DNA of 64,000 bases from Pelagibacteraceae bacterium AG-390-L03 (GCA_003279685.1 QCHA01000001.1:496001-560000), one strand, 5' to 3'; shown: positions 18,333 through 32,227, counted from the stretch's first letter. The notes: generated from the letters alone by a model not told the origin. Numbers and translations are program-made.

Positions 18333-18689
18333 ATGGCAAGAGTAAAAAGAGGCGTAACCAGCAAAGCAAAACATAAAAAAGTTTTAAAAGCTGTCAAAGG
18401 TCAATGGGGCAGAAGAAAAAATACTATTAGAGTTGCTAAGCAAGCAATGGAAAAAGCAATGCAATATGCTTACAGAGATAGAAGAAATAAAAAAAGAGAT
18501 TTTAAATCTTTATGGATACAAAGAATCAATGCTGGTGTTAGAGCTGAAGGTTTGACCTATTCTAAATTTATCAATGGCCTTGGAAAATGTGGTATTACAA
18601 TTGATAGAAAAATTCTTGCTGAAATTGCTTACGATAGCCCAGAAGCATTTAAAACAATTGTTCAAAAAGCTCAATCCGCTTTAAATTAA
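18333..18689 (+). CDS. rplT: Ribosomal protein bL20
   Basis: A 118-residue basic protein needed for early 50S assembly, with the family start [19 protein letters not shown] and the helical C-terminal half ending [13 protein letters not shown]. Length is standard. It closes the infC-rpmI-rplT block; pheS follows after 43 bases, in the same order as in many proteobacteria. Confidence 0.98.
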   Translation: MARVKRGVTSKAKHKKVLKAVKGQWGRRKNTIRVAKQAMEKAMQYAYRDRRNKKRDFKSLWIQRINAGVRAEGLTYSKFINGLGKCGITIDRKILAEIAYDSPEAFKTIVQKAQSALN

Positions 18690-18732
18690 TCTTCTCTATT
18701 GTTTTTATTTCTTAAGGAAATAATCTACCAAT

Positions 18733-19800
18733 ATGTCAGACATAAAAAATATTCATAATGACTATTCGGCTAAACTAAATAACAATTTAAGTTTAGAAGA
18801 AATTAATCAAATCAAAACTGAGTTGTTCGGCAAAAATGGTTTGATTTCTTCTCAATTCAAAAATATCGGATCTATACCAGAGACTGATAGAAAAAAATTT
18901 GCATCAGATCTAAATCAAATTAAAGATGAGTTGCAAAACTTAATTGCAAATAAAGTTAATAGTATTGAGTCAAAAAAAATAAATGAAAAATTAGAAAAAG
19001 AAAAAATTGATGTAACTCTTCCTGAAAGATCATTTGTTAGAGGTAAAATTCATCCTGTTTCACAAACTATAGATGAAATTTCATCAATCTTTTCTGAAAT
19101 TGGATTTAGTGTTGAAGAGGGTCCAGATGTTGAAAATGAATATAATAATTTTACAGCTTTAAATACCCCTGACAATCATCCAGCAAGAGATATGCATGAC
19201 ACATTTTATCTTGATGATAATAAAGAGATTTTATTAAGAACCCATACATCTCCAGTTCAAATTAGAACTATGTTAAAAGATAACCCCCCATTTAAAATTA
19301 TTGCACCTGGAAGAACTTACAGATCTGATAGTGACCAGACACACGCTCCAATGTTTCATCAAGTAGAGGGCTTACATATAGATAAAGACATAAATATGGG
19401 ACACTTAAAGGGTTGTTTAAATTATTTTATTAAAGAGTTTTTTGAAGTTGAAAAAATTAAAATGAGATTTAGACCAAGTCACTTTCCGTTTACTGAACCA
19501 TCAGCAGAAGTAGATATTGGTTATGAAATTAAAGATGGAAAAATTATAATTGGAGAAGGTGATCAATGGCTTGAAATTTTAGGATGTGGAATGGTTCATC
19601 CAAATGTTTTAAAAAATGTAAAAGTTGATCCCTCAAAGTATCAAGGATATGCATTTGGGATTGGGATTGATCGATTAGCGATGCTCAAGTATGGCATTAA
19701 TGATTTAAGAGCTTTCTTTGATTGTGATTATAGGTGGTTAAATCATTTTGGTTTTGATCCTTTGGATGTACCAACAAATTATAGAGGTTTAAGTCGATGA
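18733..19800 (+). CDS. pheS: Phenylalanyl-tRNA synthetase alpha subunit
   Basis: The catalytic subunit of the (alpha-beta)2 class II enzyme that charges tRNA-Phe. The 355 residues comprise an N-terminal coiled-coil tRNA-binding arm (~1-100), motif 2 ([19 protein letters not shown]) and motif 3 ([16 protein letters not shown]). The stop overlaps the pheT start by four bases (ATGA), so the two subunits are translationally coupled. An AAGGA ribosome site precedes the start by about 15 bases. Confidence 0.98.
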   Translation: MSDIKNIHNDYSAKLNNNLSLEEINQIKTELFGKNGLISSQFKNIGSIPETDRKKFASDLNQIKDELQNLIANKVNSIESKKINEKLEKEKIDVTLPERSFVRGKIHPVSQTIDEISSIFSEIGFSVEEGPDVENEYNNFTALNTPDNHPARDMHDTFYLDDNKEILLRTHTSPVQIRTMLKDNPPFKIIAPGRTYRSDSDQTHAPMFHQVEGLHIDKDINMGHLKGCLNYFIKEFFEVEKIKMRFRPSHFPFTEPSAEVDIGYEIKDGKIIIGEGDQWLEILGCGMVHPNVLKNVKVDPSKYQGYAFGIGIDRLAMLKYGINDLRAFFDCDYRWLNHFGFDPLDVPTNYRGLSR

Positions 19801-22205
19801 AAATCACATTTGATTGGTTGAAAGATCATTTAGATACAAAACTAAAAGAAGATAAGCTTTTAGAACAATTAACAAATGTTGGTCTTGAGGTTGAAAGTGT
19901 AGCAAATTTATCTGCTGGTCTTGATTTATTCAAAGTGGCAAAAATTTTAAAGACAGAAAAACATCCAAATGCAGATCGACTTAAAGTTTGTGATGTTGAT
20001 ATTGGAGAAAAAGTAATAAAGAAAGTTGTATGTGGTGCGTCTAATGCCAGAGCAGGATTATTTACAATATATGCTCCTCCAGGAGCCGTTGTTCCAAAAA
20101 GTAAAGTAAAGTTGGTTGTAGCTAAGATTAGAGATGTTACTTCTTATGGAATGCTTTGTTCCGAATCTGAATTAAATTTGTCTGATGAAAGTGAAGGAAT
20201 TATAGAATTATCGTCAAAAAAATATGAGAAGAGTGTTGGAAAAAGTTATTTTTTAAAATCAGACTCTAATCTTATAGATATATCAATTACTCCTAATAGA
20301 CCAGATTGTCTTGGTGTTAGAGGAATAGCAAGAGATCTTGCCGCTTCAGGTTTTGGAAAAATTAAAAATTTAAAAGAAAAAAAAATTAAGTCAAACATCA
20401 AACAAACTATAAAAATTAAAATTACTAAAGAAAAGAATCAAGCATGTAGTTCTTTTGGTAGTTGTTTAATTACTAATGTAAAAAATACTGAAAGTCCTAA
20501 ATGGTTAAAAGATAAATTAGTTTCAATTGGTCAAAAGCCAATTTCAGCAATAGTTGATGTTACTAATTATGTAATGCTTGATAATAATCGTCCATTACAC
20601 GCTTATGATGCTGATAAAATTGAAAAAGGCATTGTAGTTAGAAATTCAAAATTTGGAGAAGAGTTCACAGCTCTAGATAATAAAAATTATAAATTAGATG
20701 ATGGGATGTGTGTAATTAGTGATAACAAAGGTGTATTAGGATTAGGTGGAATTATTGGAGGAATAAGATCTAGTACAGAACTTGATACTAAAAATATATT
20801 ATTAGAATCGGCATACTTTGAACCTAGATCTATAAGAAGTACATCAAAAAAACTAAACCTAGATACAGATGCAAAGTTTAGGTTTGAAAGAGGTATTGAT
20901 CCATTATCTATTGAAGATGGATTAAATAAAGCTGCATTATTAATTAAAGAGATTTGTGGTGGAGAAATTAGTAAGATTGATATTCAAAGAATTGAAAAAG
21001 AAAAAATTAAAACAATTAAATTTGATATTGATTTATTTGAAAAAATAACAGGTTTTAAAATCTCTACTAAGGAAATTTTTAAAATCTTAGAAAATCTTGG
21101 TTTTAAAATTAAAAAAGAAAAAAAATATTTAAAATTATCAGTTCCAACCTGGAGACCAGATATTTCACAGGAAATAGATATTGTTGAAGAATTAGTAAGA
21201 ATAACTGGTTATGATAAGATAAAAATTATAGATCCAATTAAAGAAAGAACTAAATCTACATTAACTCAGTCGCAAAAGTTATTTCATTTTTTACAAAGAG
21301 CAATTGCTTCAAAAGGATATTTAGAAGCAATAACTTGGTCATTTACAGACTCAAATTATAATGATCATTTCAAAGATAAGAATAAAGAAATTAAAATTAT
21401 AAACCCTATAAGTTCAGATCTAGGAGTTTTGAGAAACTCAATATTTTCAAATTTAATTATGCACATGAATAAAAATTTGGATAGAGGCTTTAAAGATTTA
21501 TCAATATTTGAAATAGGGCCAATTTTCACTGGTTTAAATCCAGGGGAACAAAACACAGTAGTATGTGGTTTATCAGCAGGTAAAAAATCAAGACTATCAT
21601 GGGTTGAAAAAGAGAGAAATGTTGATGTATTTGATGTTAAACGAGATGTAGTTCAAACTTTAGTTGAAGCAGGTTATAATTCGGATAAGTTTTTTATAGA
21701 CAGTGAAACACCTAATTACTACCACCCAGGTAAGTCAGGTAGATTGTTTTTAAATAGAGGTAAAGATCAAATAGCAGCTTATTTTGGTGAAATTCATCCA
21801 AATATTTTAAAAAAGATAGATATTAAAACAGAAACTTTAGTGGGTTTTGAAATTTTTGTAGATAATTTAAAAATACCAAAAAAAGCATTAAAAGATCAAA
21901 AGACTAAATTTGAAGTATCAGATTATCAAAAATCTGAGAGAGACTTTGCTTTTATAGTTAATAAAGAGATTAAAGCTCAAGATTTAATCAATGCAGTCTC
22001 AAGTGTAGATAAAAAACTAATTAGTAATATCAGAGTATTTGATGTTTATGAGGGTGAAAATATTCCAGAGAATCAAAAATCAATAGCAATTAATGTAACT
22101 ATACAGTCGTCTGAAAAAACATTGAATGATAATGATTTAGAAAATATTAATAATTCTATAATAAAAACAGTTGAAAATAAAACTGGTGCTAAGATACGTT
22201 CTTAA
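19797..22205 (+). CDS. pheT: Phenylalanyl-tRNA synthetase beta subunit
   Basis: An 802-residue editing and tRNA-binding subunit that pairs with PheS. The N-terminal half contains the EMAP-like tRNA-binding domain (~39-150; [19 protein letters not shown]), the middle B3/B4 editing region and B5 domain, and the C-terminal ~90 residues the ferredoxin-fold anticodon-binding domain ([14 protein letters not shown]). Full length. It overlaps pheS by four bases and lies 5 bases before lepA, so the three genes probably share a transcript. Confidence 0.98.
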   Translation: MKITFDWLKDHLDTKLKEDKLLEQLTNVGLEVESVANLSAGLDLFKVAKILKTEKHPNADRLKVCDVDIGEKVIKKVVCGASNARAGLFTIYAPPGAVVPKSKVKLVVAKIRDVTSYGMLCSESELNLSDESEGIIELSSKKYEKSVGKSYFLKSDSNLIDISITPNRPDCLGVRGIARDLAASGFGKIKNLKEKKIKSNIKQTIKIKITKEKNQACSSFGSCLITNVKNTESPKWLKDKLVSIGQKPISAIVDVTNYVMLDNNRPLHAYDADKIEKGIVVRNSKFGEEFTALDNKNYKLDDGMCVISDNKGVLGLGGIIGGIRSSTELDTKNILLESAYFEPRSIRSTSKKLNLDTDAKFRFERGIDPLSIEDGLNKAALLIKEICGGEISKIDIQRIEKEKIKTIKFDIDLFEKITGFKISTKEIFKILENLGFKIKKEKKYLKLSVPTWRPDISQEIDIVEELVRITGYDKIKIIDPIKERTKSTLTQSQKLFHFLQRAIASKGYLEAITWSFTDSNYNDHFKDKNKEIKIINPISSDLGVLRNSIFSNLIMHMNKNLDRGFKDLSIFEIGPIFTGLNPGEQNTVVCGLSAGKKSRLSWVEKERNVDVFDVKRDVVQTLVEAGYNSDKFFIDSETPNYYHPGKSGRLFLNRGKDQIAAYFGEIHPNILKKIDIKTETLVGFEIFVDNLKIPKKALKDQKTKFEVSDYQKSERDFAFIVNKEIKAQDLINAVSSVDKKLISNIRVFDVYEGENIPENQKSIAINVTIQSSEKTLNDNDLENINNSIIKTVENKTGAKIRS

Positions 22206-22210
22206 AGCAA

Positions 22211-24019
22211 ATGAGTAATATCGATAATATTAGAAATTTTGCGATCATAGCTCATATCGATCATGGTAAATCTACAATAGCAGATAGAATAATCCATAGT
22301 TGTGGTGGGCTTACAGAAAGAGAAATGAAAGCTCAAGTATTAGATTCAATGGATATTGAGCGCGAAAGAGGAATTACAATCAAGGCTCAGACAGTAAAAC
22401 TTAACTATAAAGCAAAAGATGGTAAAGATTATATTTTAAATATTATCGATACCCCAGGTCATGTAGATTTTAGTTATGAGGTTAGTAGATCTCTTTATGC
22501 TTGTGAAGGATCGATTTTAATTGTTGATAGCACTCAAGGAGTAGAGGCACAAACTCTTGCAAACGTTTATCAAGCTTTAGATATTGATCATGAGATTGTG
22601 CCAGTTTTAAACAAAGTAGATCTTCCAGCATCAGATTTAGATAGAACAAAAAAACAAATCGAAGAAGTAATAGGTATTGATACAGAAAGTGCAATTCCAT
22701 GTTCTGGAAAAACAGGCGAAGGTATAAAAGATATTTTAGAACAAATTATTACAACTCTACCTAGTCCTAGAGGTGTGAGCTTAGGTGATTTAAAATGCTT
22801 ATTGGTTGATAGTTGGTACGATACATATCTTGGGGTTGTTATTTTAGTTAGAGTTATTGATGGTAAAATTTCAAAAAATATGAAAATTAAAATGTTGTCG
22901 ACTAATCAAGAATATATTGTCGAAAAAGTTGGTGTATTTACGCCAAAAGCCACAGATATCAATGAACTAAATGCTGGAGAAATAGGTTTTATAACAACAG
23001 GAATAAAAGTTTTATCAGAAACAAAAGTTGGTGACACAATATGTGATGCTGCAAAACCTTTAAAAGAAGCTCTCCCTGGTTTTAAACCAAGTAAGCCGGT
23101 AGTTTTTTGTGGATTATTTCCAGTAGATAGTTCTGAATATCAAAAATTAAAAGATGGTTTAGCTAAACTACAATTGAACGATGCAAGTTTTTCATTTGAT
23201 CCCGAGTCCTCTTCTGCATTGGGATTAGGTTTTAGATGTGGGTTTTTAGGATTACTACATTTAGAAATTGTTACAGAAAGATTAGAAAGAGAATTTGATG
23301 TAAACTTGTTAACAACAACTCCAGGGGTAGTATATAAACTTCATATGAATAGCGGAGATATAATTGATCTGCATAATCCTTCAAGTTTGCCAGATCCAAC
23401 TTTAATTAAGTTAATTGAAGAACCTTGGATAAAAGCTACAATAATTACTCCAGATGAATACTTGGGCTCAATAATAAAAATGTGCCAGGATAAAAGAGGA
23501 GTACAAACAAATTTAAGCTATTCTGGAAATAGAGCTGTTGTAAATTATGAATTGCCTTTAAACGAAGTTGTTTTTGACTTTAATGATCGATTAAAATCAA
23601 TGACTAGTGGATATGCTAGTTTTGATTATGAAATTATAGAACACAGAGAAGGTGATTTGGTAAAACTTGGAATTCTAGTTAATGCTGAGCCAGTAGATGC
23701 ATTAGCAATGATGATACATAAAGATTTTGCTCAAAGAACAGGAAGAGAAGTTTGTGAAAAACTTAAAGATTTAATCCCAAGACATAATTTTATGATACCA
23801 GTTCAAGCTGCAATTGGTGGAAAGATAATAGCAAGAGAAACTATTAAAGGTTTTAAAAAAGATGTTTTAACTAAAATTCATGGTGGAGGAGCTACAGATA
23901 GAAAAAGAAAACTCCTTGAAAAACAAAAAAAAGGTAAGGCTCGATCAAAACAGTTTGGAAGAGTAGAAATTCCTCAGGAGGCATTTATTGGTGTTCTCAA
24001 GATTTCTAAAGAAAAATAA
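22211..24019 (+). CDS. lepA: Elongation factor 4 (LepA GTPase)
   Basis: A ribosome-associated translational GTPase related to EF-G, implicated in back-translocation and in initiation or ribosome biogenesis. 602 residues, family length. G1 is [10 protein letters not shown]3 DTPGHVDF and G4 NKVD, followed by EF-G-like domains II, III and V and the LepA-specific C-terminal domain ([32 protein letters not shown]). tRNA-Ser starts two bases after the stop, so it is probably processed from the same transcript. Confidence 0.98.
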   Translation: MSNIDNIRNFAIIAHIDHGKSTIADRIIHSCGGLTEREMKAQVLDSMDIERERGITIKAQTVKLNYKAKDGKDYILNIIDTPGHVDFSYEVSRSLYACEGSILIVDSTQGVEAQTLANVYQALDIDHEIVPVLNKVDLPASDLDRTKKQIEEVIGIDTESAIPCSGKTGEGIKDILEQIITTLPSPRGVSLGDLKCLLVDSWYDTYLGVVILVRVIDGKISKNMKIKMLSTNQEYIVEKVGVFTPKATDINELNAGEIGFITTGIKVLSETKVGDTICDAAKPLKEALPGFKPSKPVVFCGLFPVDSSEYQKLKDGLAKLQLNDASFSFDPESSSALGLGFRCGFLGLLHLEIVTERLEREFDVNLLTTTPGVVYKLHMNSGDIIDLHNPSSLPDPTLIKLIEEPWIKATIITPDEYLGSIIKMCQDKRGVQTNLSYSGNRAVVNYELPLNEVVFDFNDRLKSMTSGYASFDYEIIEHREGDLVKLGILVNAEPVDALAMMIHKDFAQRTGREVCEKLKDLIPRHNFMIPVQAAIGGKIIARETIKGFKKDVLTKIHGGGATDRKRKLLEKQKKGKARSKQFGRVEIPQEAFIGVLKISKEK

Positions 24020-24021
24020 TT

Positions 24022-24111
24022 GGAGAGGTGGCCGAGTGGTTGAAGGCGCACGCTTGGAAAGCGTGTAAAGGAGCAATCCTTTCATGGGTTCGAATCCCAT
24101 TCTCTCCGCCA
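24022..24111 (+). tRNA. tRNA-Ser (anticodon GGA), CCA encoded
   Basis: A class II tRNA of 90 bases with the long variable arm of serine tRNAs. The acceptor GGAGAGG pairs with TCTCTCC, the discriminator is G as required for serine identity, and CCA is encoded. The anticodon stem CACGC/GCGTG flanks loop TTGGAAA with anticodon GGA (reads UCC/UCU). The T-loop is TTCGAAT. It begins two bases after the lepA stop. Confidence 0.98.
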
Positions 24112-24176
24112 TCAAATAAGCCTTAATTTACAGTCTCAATTAACGGTTTTTTACTTAATTTAGTGAAGATAAATAA

Positions 24177-26279
<2,103 letters not shown>

Positions 26280-26281
26280 TA

Positions 26282-27562
26282 ATGAAGTTCTTTGAAACTT
26301 CAAAAAATCATTTTTTTAAAAAATCAACTTATATAAGTTTAAGATGGATTGGTATTTTAGGGCAATTAATATCAGTTAATTTTGTTTATTTTTTTTTAAA
26401 TTTCAAATTTGATTTTATAATTTCAAATTTAGTTATTTTCTTAGGTATTTTAAGCAATTTATTTTTAATTTTTATTTATAAAAAAACACAATTATCAGAA
26501 AGGTCAGCTTTTATTTTTTTAGTAATAGATATAATGCAGCTTGGTGTTTTGCTTTATCTAACTGGGGGAGTTACCAATCCATTTGTTATTTTTTTATTAA
26601 TTCCAAGTATTTTTTCATCATCCAATCTTAGTTATAAAACTAATTTTTTATTAGTATTCCTAACAATAATTACAATTTTTATACTTACATTTTATTCACT
26701 TGATCTACCTTCTCCGATTAGTGATCATTTTCATGTAAGCCCATATTATTTTTATGCAATTCCAATTGCTCTCGTAATTGCCTTAATTTTTTTAAATTAT
26801 TTAGCAATGTCTTTTGGAGCACAATCAAGATTAAGAAGAGAAGCACTAGCAAAAATGGAAGAAGTAATGGCTACTGAACATGAGCTTTTATCTTTAGGAG
26901 GCCAAGCAGCCGCAGCAGCTCATTCTCTTGGGACACCTTTATCAACTATTAAAATTATCACTCATGATTTAGAAAAACAATTTAAAAATCAAGAGGATGT
27001 TAAAAAAGATATAGAGTTATTGTCTAGTCAGGTAGAAAGATGTAATGAAATTTTAAAACGATTAACCTTAAATCCTGTAGAAGAAGATGATTTTATTGAT
27101 AAAGATCTTTCAATGAAAGAATACTTAAGTGAAATTATAAATTCATTTAGAGAGATTAGTCAAAAAAAATTTATCTTTAATCATGATCAATTTTCAAATC
27201 TAAAAAAAATAACTAAATCTATAGAAATTGTATATGGCCTAAGAAATTTTATTGGAAATGCTAATAAATTTTCCAAAGAGGCAATTTATATAACTTTAAA
27301 AAGTGATAGTGAAGTCACTGAAATTACCATTGAAGACGATGGTAATGGTTATCCAAAAGACGTCTTGTCAAAAATCGGGGAACCATATTTAAGAACAAAA
27401 GATCCCATTGAAAAGTCTAAAGCTGGTCTAGGATTAGGCTTGTTTATTGGAAAAACACTTTTAGAAAAAAATTTTGCCTCAATCAATTGTAGAAATTCAA
27501 AAACTAGAAGTGGGGCAGAGGTGATTATTAGATGGAAAAATGAAGATTTAATTAATATTTAG
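26282..27562 (+). CDS. regB: RegB/PrrB/ActS-type redox sensor histidine kinase
   Basis: A membrane sensor kinase of the RegB family, which reports the ubiquinone pool or redox state to a RegA response regulator. About six hydrophobic helices occupy ~15-178 and include the quinone-site motif GGVTNPF (95-101). The H-box [19 protein letters not shown] carries phospho-acceptor His214. Cys254 in QVERCNEIL matches the redox-active cysteine of the RegB redox box. The ATP-binding domain shows an N-box ([10 protein letters not shown]) and G-boxes ([18 protein letters not shown]). 426 residues. No regA lies in the window. It follows gyrB by two bases and its stop shares four bases (TTAG) with the convergent cobT-like gene. 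Confidence 0.88.
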   Translation: MKFFETSKNHFFKKSTYISLRWIGILGQLISVNFVYFFLNFKFDFIISNLVIFLGILSNLFLIFIYKKTQLSERSAFIFLVIDIMQLGVLLYLTGGVTNPFVIFLLIPSIFSSSNLSYKTNFLLVFLTIITIFILTFYSLDLPSPISDHFHVSPYYFYAIPIALVIALIFLNYLAMSFGAQSRLRREALAKMEEVMATEHELLSLGGQAAAAAHSLGTPLSTIKIITHDLEKQFKNQEDVKKDIELLSSQVERCNEILKRLTLNPVEEDDFIDKDLSMKEYLSEIINSFREISQKKFIFNHDQFSNLKKITKSIEIVYGLRNFIGNANKFSKEAIYITLKSDSEVTEITIEDDGNGYPKDVLSKIGEPYLRTKDPIEKSKAGLGLGLFIGKTLLEKNFASINCRNSKTRSGAEVIIRWKNEDLINI

Positions 27563-29358
27563 TGAAATTTTCTTTTAGTTTCAAATAAAGAACTTAATTG
27601 AGATATCATAACATCTCCTAATTCATTTACATCTGTAATTTTTATTGCCTTATCATAATATCTCGAAACATCGTGACCAATACCAATTGCCAAAACTTCA
27701 ATTTCAGTTTTGTTTTCTATGAATTTAACTATCTTCTTTAAATGTTTTTCTAAAAAATCCCCTGAATTAACTGAAAGAGTTGAATCATCTACAGGCGCAC
27801 CATCAGAAATTACCATCATAATCTTTCTTTCCTCTTTTCTTTTCTTTATTCTATTGTAAGCCCAAGAAATAGCTTCACCATCAATATTTTCTTTTAATAA
27901 ACCTTCTTTTAACATCAACCCTAAATTATTTTTAGCTTGTCTCCAGTGAGTGTCAGCCCCTTTGTAAATTATATGTCTTAAATCATTTAATCTTCCAGGA
28001 GTTTTAGGTTTTGAATTTTTATTCCAAAGCTCTCTACTTTGTCCACCTTTCCAATTTTTTGTTGTGAAACCTAAAATTTCAACCTTAACAGAACATCTCT
28101 CTAAAGTTCTGGACAATATATCTGCACATATTGCAGCTATTGTAATAGGCCTTCCTCTCATTGATCCAGAATTATCGATTAATAAAGTAACAATTGTATC
28201 TTTAAAATCTAAATCTTTTTCTTTTTTAAATGATAATGAATTATACGGGTCCATAATAATTCTTGGAAGCTTTGAACTATCAAGTAAACCTTCTTCTAAA
28301 TCAAAATCCCATGCTCTATTTTGTTTTGCAAGTAACTGTCTTTGCAGTTTATTGGCAAGTTTAGTTATTACATCTTGAAATCCAACTAGCTGTTGGTCTA
28401 ATGTTCTTCGAAGTTTTGCTGCTTCGTCTATGTTTTCTAATTTCTCAGCTTTTGTTATTTCATCGTATTGAGTTGTAAAAATTTTGTAATCTAAATTAAC
28501 ATTATCAAGATTTTTTTGAACGATTTGTTCTGAACTTTGTTCATCTGACTCAGTATCTGAAAGTTGTTCATCAAGATTAAATTCATCAAGATTATAATCA
28601 GCATCTAAACTAGCTTGTGTTTCCTGGTCATTATTTTCATCTTTATTGTCTTCATTATCTTTGTCTTGATCCTCATTTGATGGATTGTCATGTCCTTGAT
28701 CTTGATTTTCCTCTTTTTTTTCTTCATCTTCTTCACTTTGAAAAATATCCATTTCTTGCAAAATTTGAGAAAATCTTGACCCATAATTATCTTGGTTCTC
28801 CAAGTTCTCTTGCAAGAATTGTTTGTGTTTTTCTATGGATTGTTCAAAGTCTTTTTCCCAAAAATTTAACATTTTTGATGTCAAAGAATTGAGTTTTATT
28901 TGATGAAAGTTTTTAAGCATGTATAGCTCAAATGCCTCTGTTACAGGAACGTCTTCTTTTGTTTTTAACTGATCTTTCCTTTTAGAATTAATTATATGTG
29001 AGTAATTTTCTTGAAAATTTTTTTCAATCCCCCTAAGCATTTTACCACCTAATGCTTCATATCTTATTTTTTCAGCTATATTGTAGAGAGATCTTGAGGA
29101 ATTATTGGAAGGAAGATTTTTTCTATAAACAGTTTCATTAGAAAATTTTTTTTTTAAAGCAGAAGAGTCTGTTTCAGCACGTAATTTAATAAAATCACTT
29201 GGCTTTGTTAAACTATCAATTTCAATTGAGTTTAAATCTTTTTTTTTATCACTCTCTGATGATTTGTTTATTAAATCAAAATCATCTGAAATTACTTTTG
29301 CTGTTGAAGTTAAAGCAAGTCTAAATTTTTCTTTTAAGTTAGCAATTTTGTCACTCAT
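27559..29358 (-). CDS. cobT: CobT-like VWA-domain protein (cobaltochelatase CobT family)
   Basis: 599 residues with the CobT layout: an N-terminal helical domain, a highly acidic low-complexity stretch (~208-275, mostly Glu, Asp, Asn and Gln), and a C-terminal von Willebrand A domain whose MIDAS motif DNSGS is at 395-399. In aerobic cobalamin makers CobT and CobS form the AAA+ chaperone that drives CobN to insert cobalt. No other cobalamin gene is in the window, and SAR11 genomes are known to lack this pathway, so the partner and substrate here are uncertain. The ATG lies directly after the cobS stop. The gene symbol reflects family only. Confidence 0.85.
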   Translation of the reverse strand: MSDKIANLKEKFRLALTSTAKVISDDFDLINKSSESDKKKDLNSIEIDSLTKPSDFIKLRAETDSSALKKKFSNETVYRKNLPSNNSSRSLYNIAEKIRYEALGGKMLRGIEKNFQENYSHIINSKRKDQLKTKEDVPVTEAFELYMLKNFHQIKLNSLTSKMLNFWEKDFEQSIEKHKQFLQENLENQDNYGSRFSQILQEMDIFQSEEDEEKKEENQDQGHDNPSNEDQDKDNEDNKDENNDQETQASLDADYNLDEFNLDEQLSDTESDEQSSEQIVQKNLDNVNLDYKIFTTQYDEITKAEKLENIDEAAKLRRTLDQQLVGFQDVITKLANKLQRQLLAKQNRAWDFDLEEGLLDSSKLPRIIMDPYNSLSFKKEKDLDFKDTIVTLLIDNSGSMRGRPITIAAICADILSRTLERCSVKVEILGFTTKNWKGGQSRELWNKNSKPKTPGRLNDLRHIIYKGADTHWRQAKNNLGLMLKEGLLKENIDGEAISWAYNRIKKRKEERKIMMVISDGAPVDDSTLSVNSGDFLEKHLKKIVKFIENKTEIEVLAIGIGHDVSRYYDKAIKITDVNELGDVMISQLSSLFETKRKFH

Positions 29359-30333
29359 TTAAATTTGAATATTCATCAACGACTCTGGAAGTTCTTCACC
29401 AAAACATCTTTGATAATATTCTGCGATAGTATTTTTTTCAATTTCATCACACTTGTTAAGAAAAGTTACTCTAAAAGCATAGCCTGTATCTTTAAAAATT
29501 TCTGAGTTTTCCGCCCAATGCATTACTGTTCTTGGGCTCATTACTGTTGAAATATCACCTGCTATAAAACCTTTTCTTGTCAAAGAAGCTACTTTGATCA
29601 TATTGGTAACTTTTTCTTTACCTTTTGTATTATTAAGATTTTTATTCTTTGCTAAAACTATATCTAATTCTCTTTCAATACCGAGATAGTTAAGTGTGGT
29701 TACAATATTCCATCTATCCATCTGACCCTGATTTATTTGTTGAGTTCCATGATACAGACCTGTTGTGTCACCAAGTCCTACAGTATTTGATGTTGCAAAT
29801 AATCTAAAAAACTTGTGTTGTTTAATAACTTTATTTTTATCAAGAAGTGTAAAATTACCTTCAGCTTCTAAAACTCTTTGAATTACAAACATTACATCTG
29901 GTCTTCCAGCATCATACTCATCAAAAACAAGTGCCACTGGATTTTGTATAGACCAAGGTAAAATCCCTTCGTTAAATTGAGTAACCTGTTTTCCATCTTC
30001 AAGAACTATTGCATCTTTTCCTATCAAGTCTATTCTACTAACGTGACTATCTAAGTTTACTCGAATACACGGCCAGTTCAATCTAGCTGCAATTTGCTCT
30101 ATATGAGTGGATTTTCCAGTACCATGATATCCTTGAACCAATACTCTTTTGTTGTAGGCAAAACCAGAAATTATTGCCATTGTTGTGTCTCTATCAAATT
30201 TGTAACTTTTGTCTATTTCAGGAACATATTCAGTTTTTTTTGAAAATGCCTCCACTTCCATCTCTGAATCAATTCCAAAAGTTTGTTTTAATGAAATTTT
30301 TATATCAGGTTGAATGTCAAGATTTGGTGTCAA
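29359..30333 (-). CDS. cobS: CobS-like MoxR-type AAA+ ATPase
   Basis: 324 residues, an AAA+ ATPase of the cobaltochelatase CobS family, related to MoxR. Walker [10 protein letters not shown] is at 68-76, Walker B ALVFDEYD near 134-141, and a sensor segment LFATSNTVG lies further on. It is directly upstream of its expected partner CobT (stop and ATG adjacent) and its own start overlaps the J-domain gene by 17 bases, so J-protein, CobS and CobT are one operon. As for CobT, a role in cobalt chelation is doubtful without CobN; remodelling or metal loading of another protein, with the J-protein recruiting DnaK, is a plausible alternative. Confidence 0.88.
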   Translation of the reverse strand: MTPNLDIQPDIKISLKQTFGIDSEMEVEAFSKKTEYVPEIDKSYKFDRDTTMAIISGFAYNKRVLVQGYHGTGKSTHIEQIAARLNWPCIRVNLDSHVSRIDLIGKDAIVLEDGKQVTQFNEGILPWSIQNPVALVFDEYDAGRPDVMFVIQRVLEAEGNFTLLDKNKVIKQHKFFRLFATSNTVGLGDTTGLYHGTQQINQGQMDRWNIVTTLNYLGIERELDIVLAKNKNLNNTKGKEKVTNMIKVASLTRKGFIAGDISTVMSPRTVMHWAENSEIFKDTGYAFRVTFLNKCDEIEKNTIAEYYQRCFGEELPESLMNIQI

Positions 30334-30850
30334 TTTTTTCTCTATAAGTATTTTTAAGTTGTGTATAAGCTAAAGTAATTAATTTAAGTTTTTCTTCATA
30401 TTTAATATTCCCAGCATTTATATCGGGGTGATATTTTTTGACAAGTAATTTGAACTTATCTTGAACTTTTTCCCACTTCAATCCTACGGAAACTCCCAGT
30501 ATTCCAAAGGCTTTGATATCTTTATGATTAAATTTAAATTGACGCATATGATTATATTCGCCGTTAATTTTATCTTTATCCAATTCATCCCTTAAAGTGT
30601 TGTTCCAAAGAACTTTAAAGAAATTATCTGAAGAGCTGAAGCTTTGTGTTGGTTTGTGCCAAATCATATCTGATTTTAAAAAATTCAAAACTTGGTCATC
30701 ATTCATTCCTGAAAAATAATTCCAGTTTTTATTAAACTCTTTCACATGCTCTAGACAAAGCATTCTATATTTTTTGCTATTATCTTTTTCAACTGGTGCT
30801 TTATATTCACCGATTTCGTTACAATTATTCCAGTCGCAAATATTTTTCAT
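30317..30850 (-). CDS. J-domain protein of the BolA/CobST neighbourhood
   Basis: 177 residues. The C-terminal ~65 residues form a J-domain with the HPD motif at 141-143 ([10 protein letters not shown]), expected to stimulate the ATPase of a DnaK-type Hsp70. The N-terminal region has Cys5, Cys10, Cys32 and His35 in a pattern that might bind a metal ([12 protein letters not shown] ... [11 protein letters not shown]). It is not DnaJ itself: there is no Gly/Phe linker or zinc-finger array. Its ATG is only 21 bases from the divergent bolA ATG. The same J-protein, CobS, CobT order next to bolA occurs in other alphaproteobacteria. Confidence 0.85.
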   Translation of the reverse strand: MKNICDWNNCNEIGEYKAPVEKDNSKKYRMLCLEHVKEFNKNWNYFSGMNDDQVLNFLKSDMIWHKPTQSFSSSDNFFKVLWNNTLRDELDKDKINGEYNHMRQFKFNHKDIKAFGILGVSVGLKWEKVQDKFKLLVKKYHPDINAGNIKYEEKLKLITLAYTQLKNTYREKIDTKS

Positions 30851-30854
30851 GATG

Positions 30855-30860
30855 TATAAT
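30855..30860 (+). promoter_or_regulatory. Candidate -10 box for bolA in a 21-base divergent spacer
   Basis: TATAAT lies within the 21 bases that separate the divergent ATG codons of the J-protein gene and bolA. If used, transcription would start about five bases before the bolA ATG, making a nearly leaderless mRNA, and the -35 region would lie inside the J-protein coding sequence. Consensus-based inference only. Confidence 0.3.
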
Positions 30861-30871
30861 AGACTTAGTTT

Positions 30872-31132
30872 ATGGATATAAATGAGTTAATTGCAATTGT
30901 AAAAAAAAAACTTACTGGTCAAATTGATATTGAAAGTATTGAAATAGAGGATAAATCTTTTCTTCATAAAAATCATGCTGGTAATCAGGAAGGTAGATAT
31001 CATTTAAAAATTATTTTGACTTCAAGTGAGCTAAAGAATTTAAATAGAATAGAGAGTAATAAAAAAATTTATAAAATATTAGATTATGAATTAAAAAATT
31101 ATATACATTCAATACAAATTTTAATTTCTTAA
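30872..31132 (+). CDS. bolA: BolA-family protein
   Basis: An 86-residue BolA-fold protein. BolA proteins partner with monothiol glutaredoxins to bind or transfer [2Fe-2S] clusters and influence envelope and stress physiology. Visible features are the short N-terminal helix (MDINELIAIVKKKL), a segment with HKNHAGNQEGRYHLKIIL and a C-terminal helical/strand end (DYELKNYIHSIQILI). It is divergent from the J-protein operon and overlaps the convergent aroB 3-prime end by 12 bases. Confidence 0.82.
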   Translation: MDINELIAIVKKKLTGQIDIESIEIEDKSFLHKNHAGNQEGRYHLKIILTSSELKNLNRIESNKKIYKILDYELKNYIHSIQILIS

Positions 31133-32227
31133 TTCATTTTTAAGAAATTCAGCTAAAATATTTTTTTTATATTCTCTATTTATTAATGGATATCCAATTT
31201 TTTTTAACAAAACTAAATTAATCTCGTCTGAATTATTTTTTTTATCTTTAACCATAAAAGATAAAATCTTATTTAAATCTTCAATTTTAAAAAATTTATT
31301 TATTTTCGAAGGTAAATTTGCTTTATAAATATGACTTATGATTGATTTATAGTCATTTTTTTGAATCAAATTTTTTTTAGAACTAAAATTTAAAGCACTT
31401 TTCATACCAAGAATAACTGCTTCACCATGATTAAGTTTTTTTGAATAACCCAAAGAAGCCTCATAAGCATGTGCGAATGTATGACCAAAATTTAGAATTT
31501 TTCTTAGCCCTTTTTCTTTTTCATCTTTTTCAACAACATTTTTTTTTATTTTACAGCTTTCGTATATAGCTTTTTCAATAAATGGAGATGAAAGTTTCAA
31601 TACTTTATCACTATTTTTATCTAAAAATTTATAAAAACTTTTGTTAGCAATTAATGAATGTTTTAAAATTTCACCATAACCACATATCAATTCTCTTTTT
31701 GGCAATGTTTTTAAAAATTGAACATCAGATATTACTAAGTCTGGTTGATAAAAACTTCCTATTAAATTTTTCCCATATTTGGTGTTTACACCTGTTTTAC
31801 CTCCTATAGATGAGTCAACTTGAGACAATAAAGTAGTTGGAATGTTGACAAATTTTAAACCTCTTTTAAATAAACTAGCTGCAAAACCACTTACATCACC
31901 TGTAATTCCTCCGCCAATAGATATAACGCAATCTTCCCTTGAAAAATTTTTTTTTAGCAGAACATCCAAGATTTTACTTGCACTACTAAAATTCTTGTTG
32001 ATTTCATTAGCTTTAAACAAATGAATAAAAATATTTTTTTTATTAAGAGATTTTTTGATTTTTGAAATAAATTGTTTTGAAATATTTCTATCAATAATAA
32101 GTAAGCATTTTTTAAAATTAATTGAATTCTCTTCTAAAATTTTTGATAAATTGGCTCCTAAATTTGAACCAATAATAATTGAATATTTTTGAGTTTTTGT
32201 ATTTATTTTTAATTTAATGGATTTCAT
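31121..32227 (-). CDS. aroB: 3-dehydroquinate synthase
   Basis: The second step of the shikimate pathway, converting DAHP to 3-dehydroquinate with NAD+ and a divalent metal. 368 residues. Family motifs: IGGGITGDVSGFAASLFKRG (NAD-binding), PTTLLSQVDSSIGGKTGVN, and the metal ligand region LNFGHTFAHAYEA plus NHGEAV. The start overlaps the aroK end by 14 bases, so the two shikimate genes are coupled. It converges on bolA with a 12-base overlap. Confidence 0.97.
   Translation of the reverse strand: MKSIKLKINTKTQKYSIIIGSNLGANLSKILEENSINFKKCLLIIDRNISKQFISKIKKSLNKKNIFIHLFKANEINKNFSSASKILDVLLKKNFSREDCVISIGGGITGDVSGFAASLFKRGLKFVNIPTTLLSQVDSSIGGKTGVNTKYGKNLIGSFYQPDLVISDVQFLKTLPKRELICGYGEILKHSLIANKSFYKFLDKNSDKVLKLSSPFIEKAIYESCKIKKNVVEKDEKEKGLRKILNFGHTFAHAYEASLGYSKKLNHGEAVILGMKSALNFSSKKNLIQKNDYKSIISHIYKANLPSKINKFFKIEDLNKILSFMVKDKKNNSDEINLVLLKKIGYPLINREYKKNILAEFLKNELRN

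Noticed and set aside
28064-28378. 104-codon plus-strand frame opposite the CobT-like VWA gene
   Set aside because: Shadow frame; the VWA domain on the other strand is clear.
28560-28760. Acidic low-complexity DNA in the CobT-like gene considered as a repeat array
   Set aside because: It encodes the Glu/Asp/Asn/Gln-rich linker normal for CobT; no regular repeat unit or CRISPR-like spacing.
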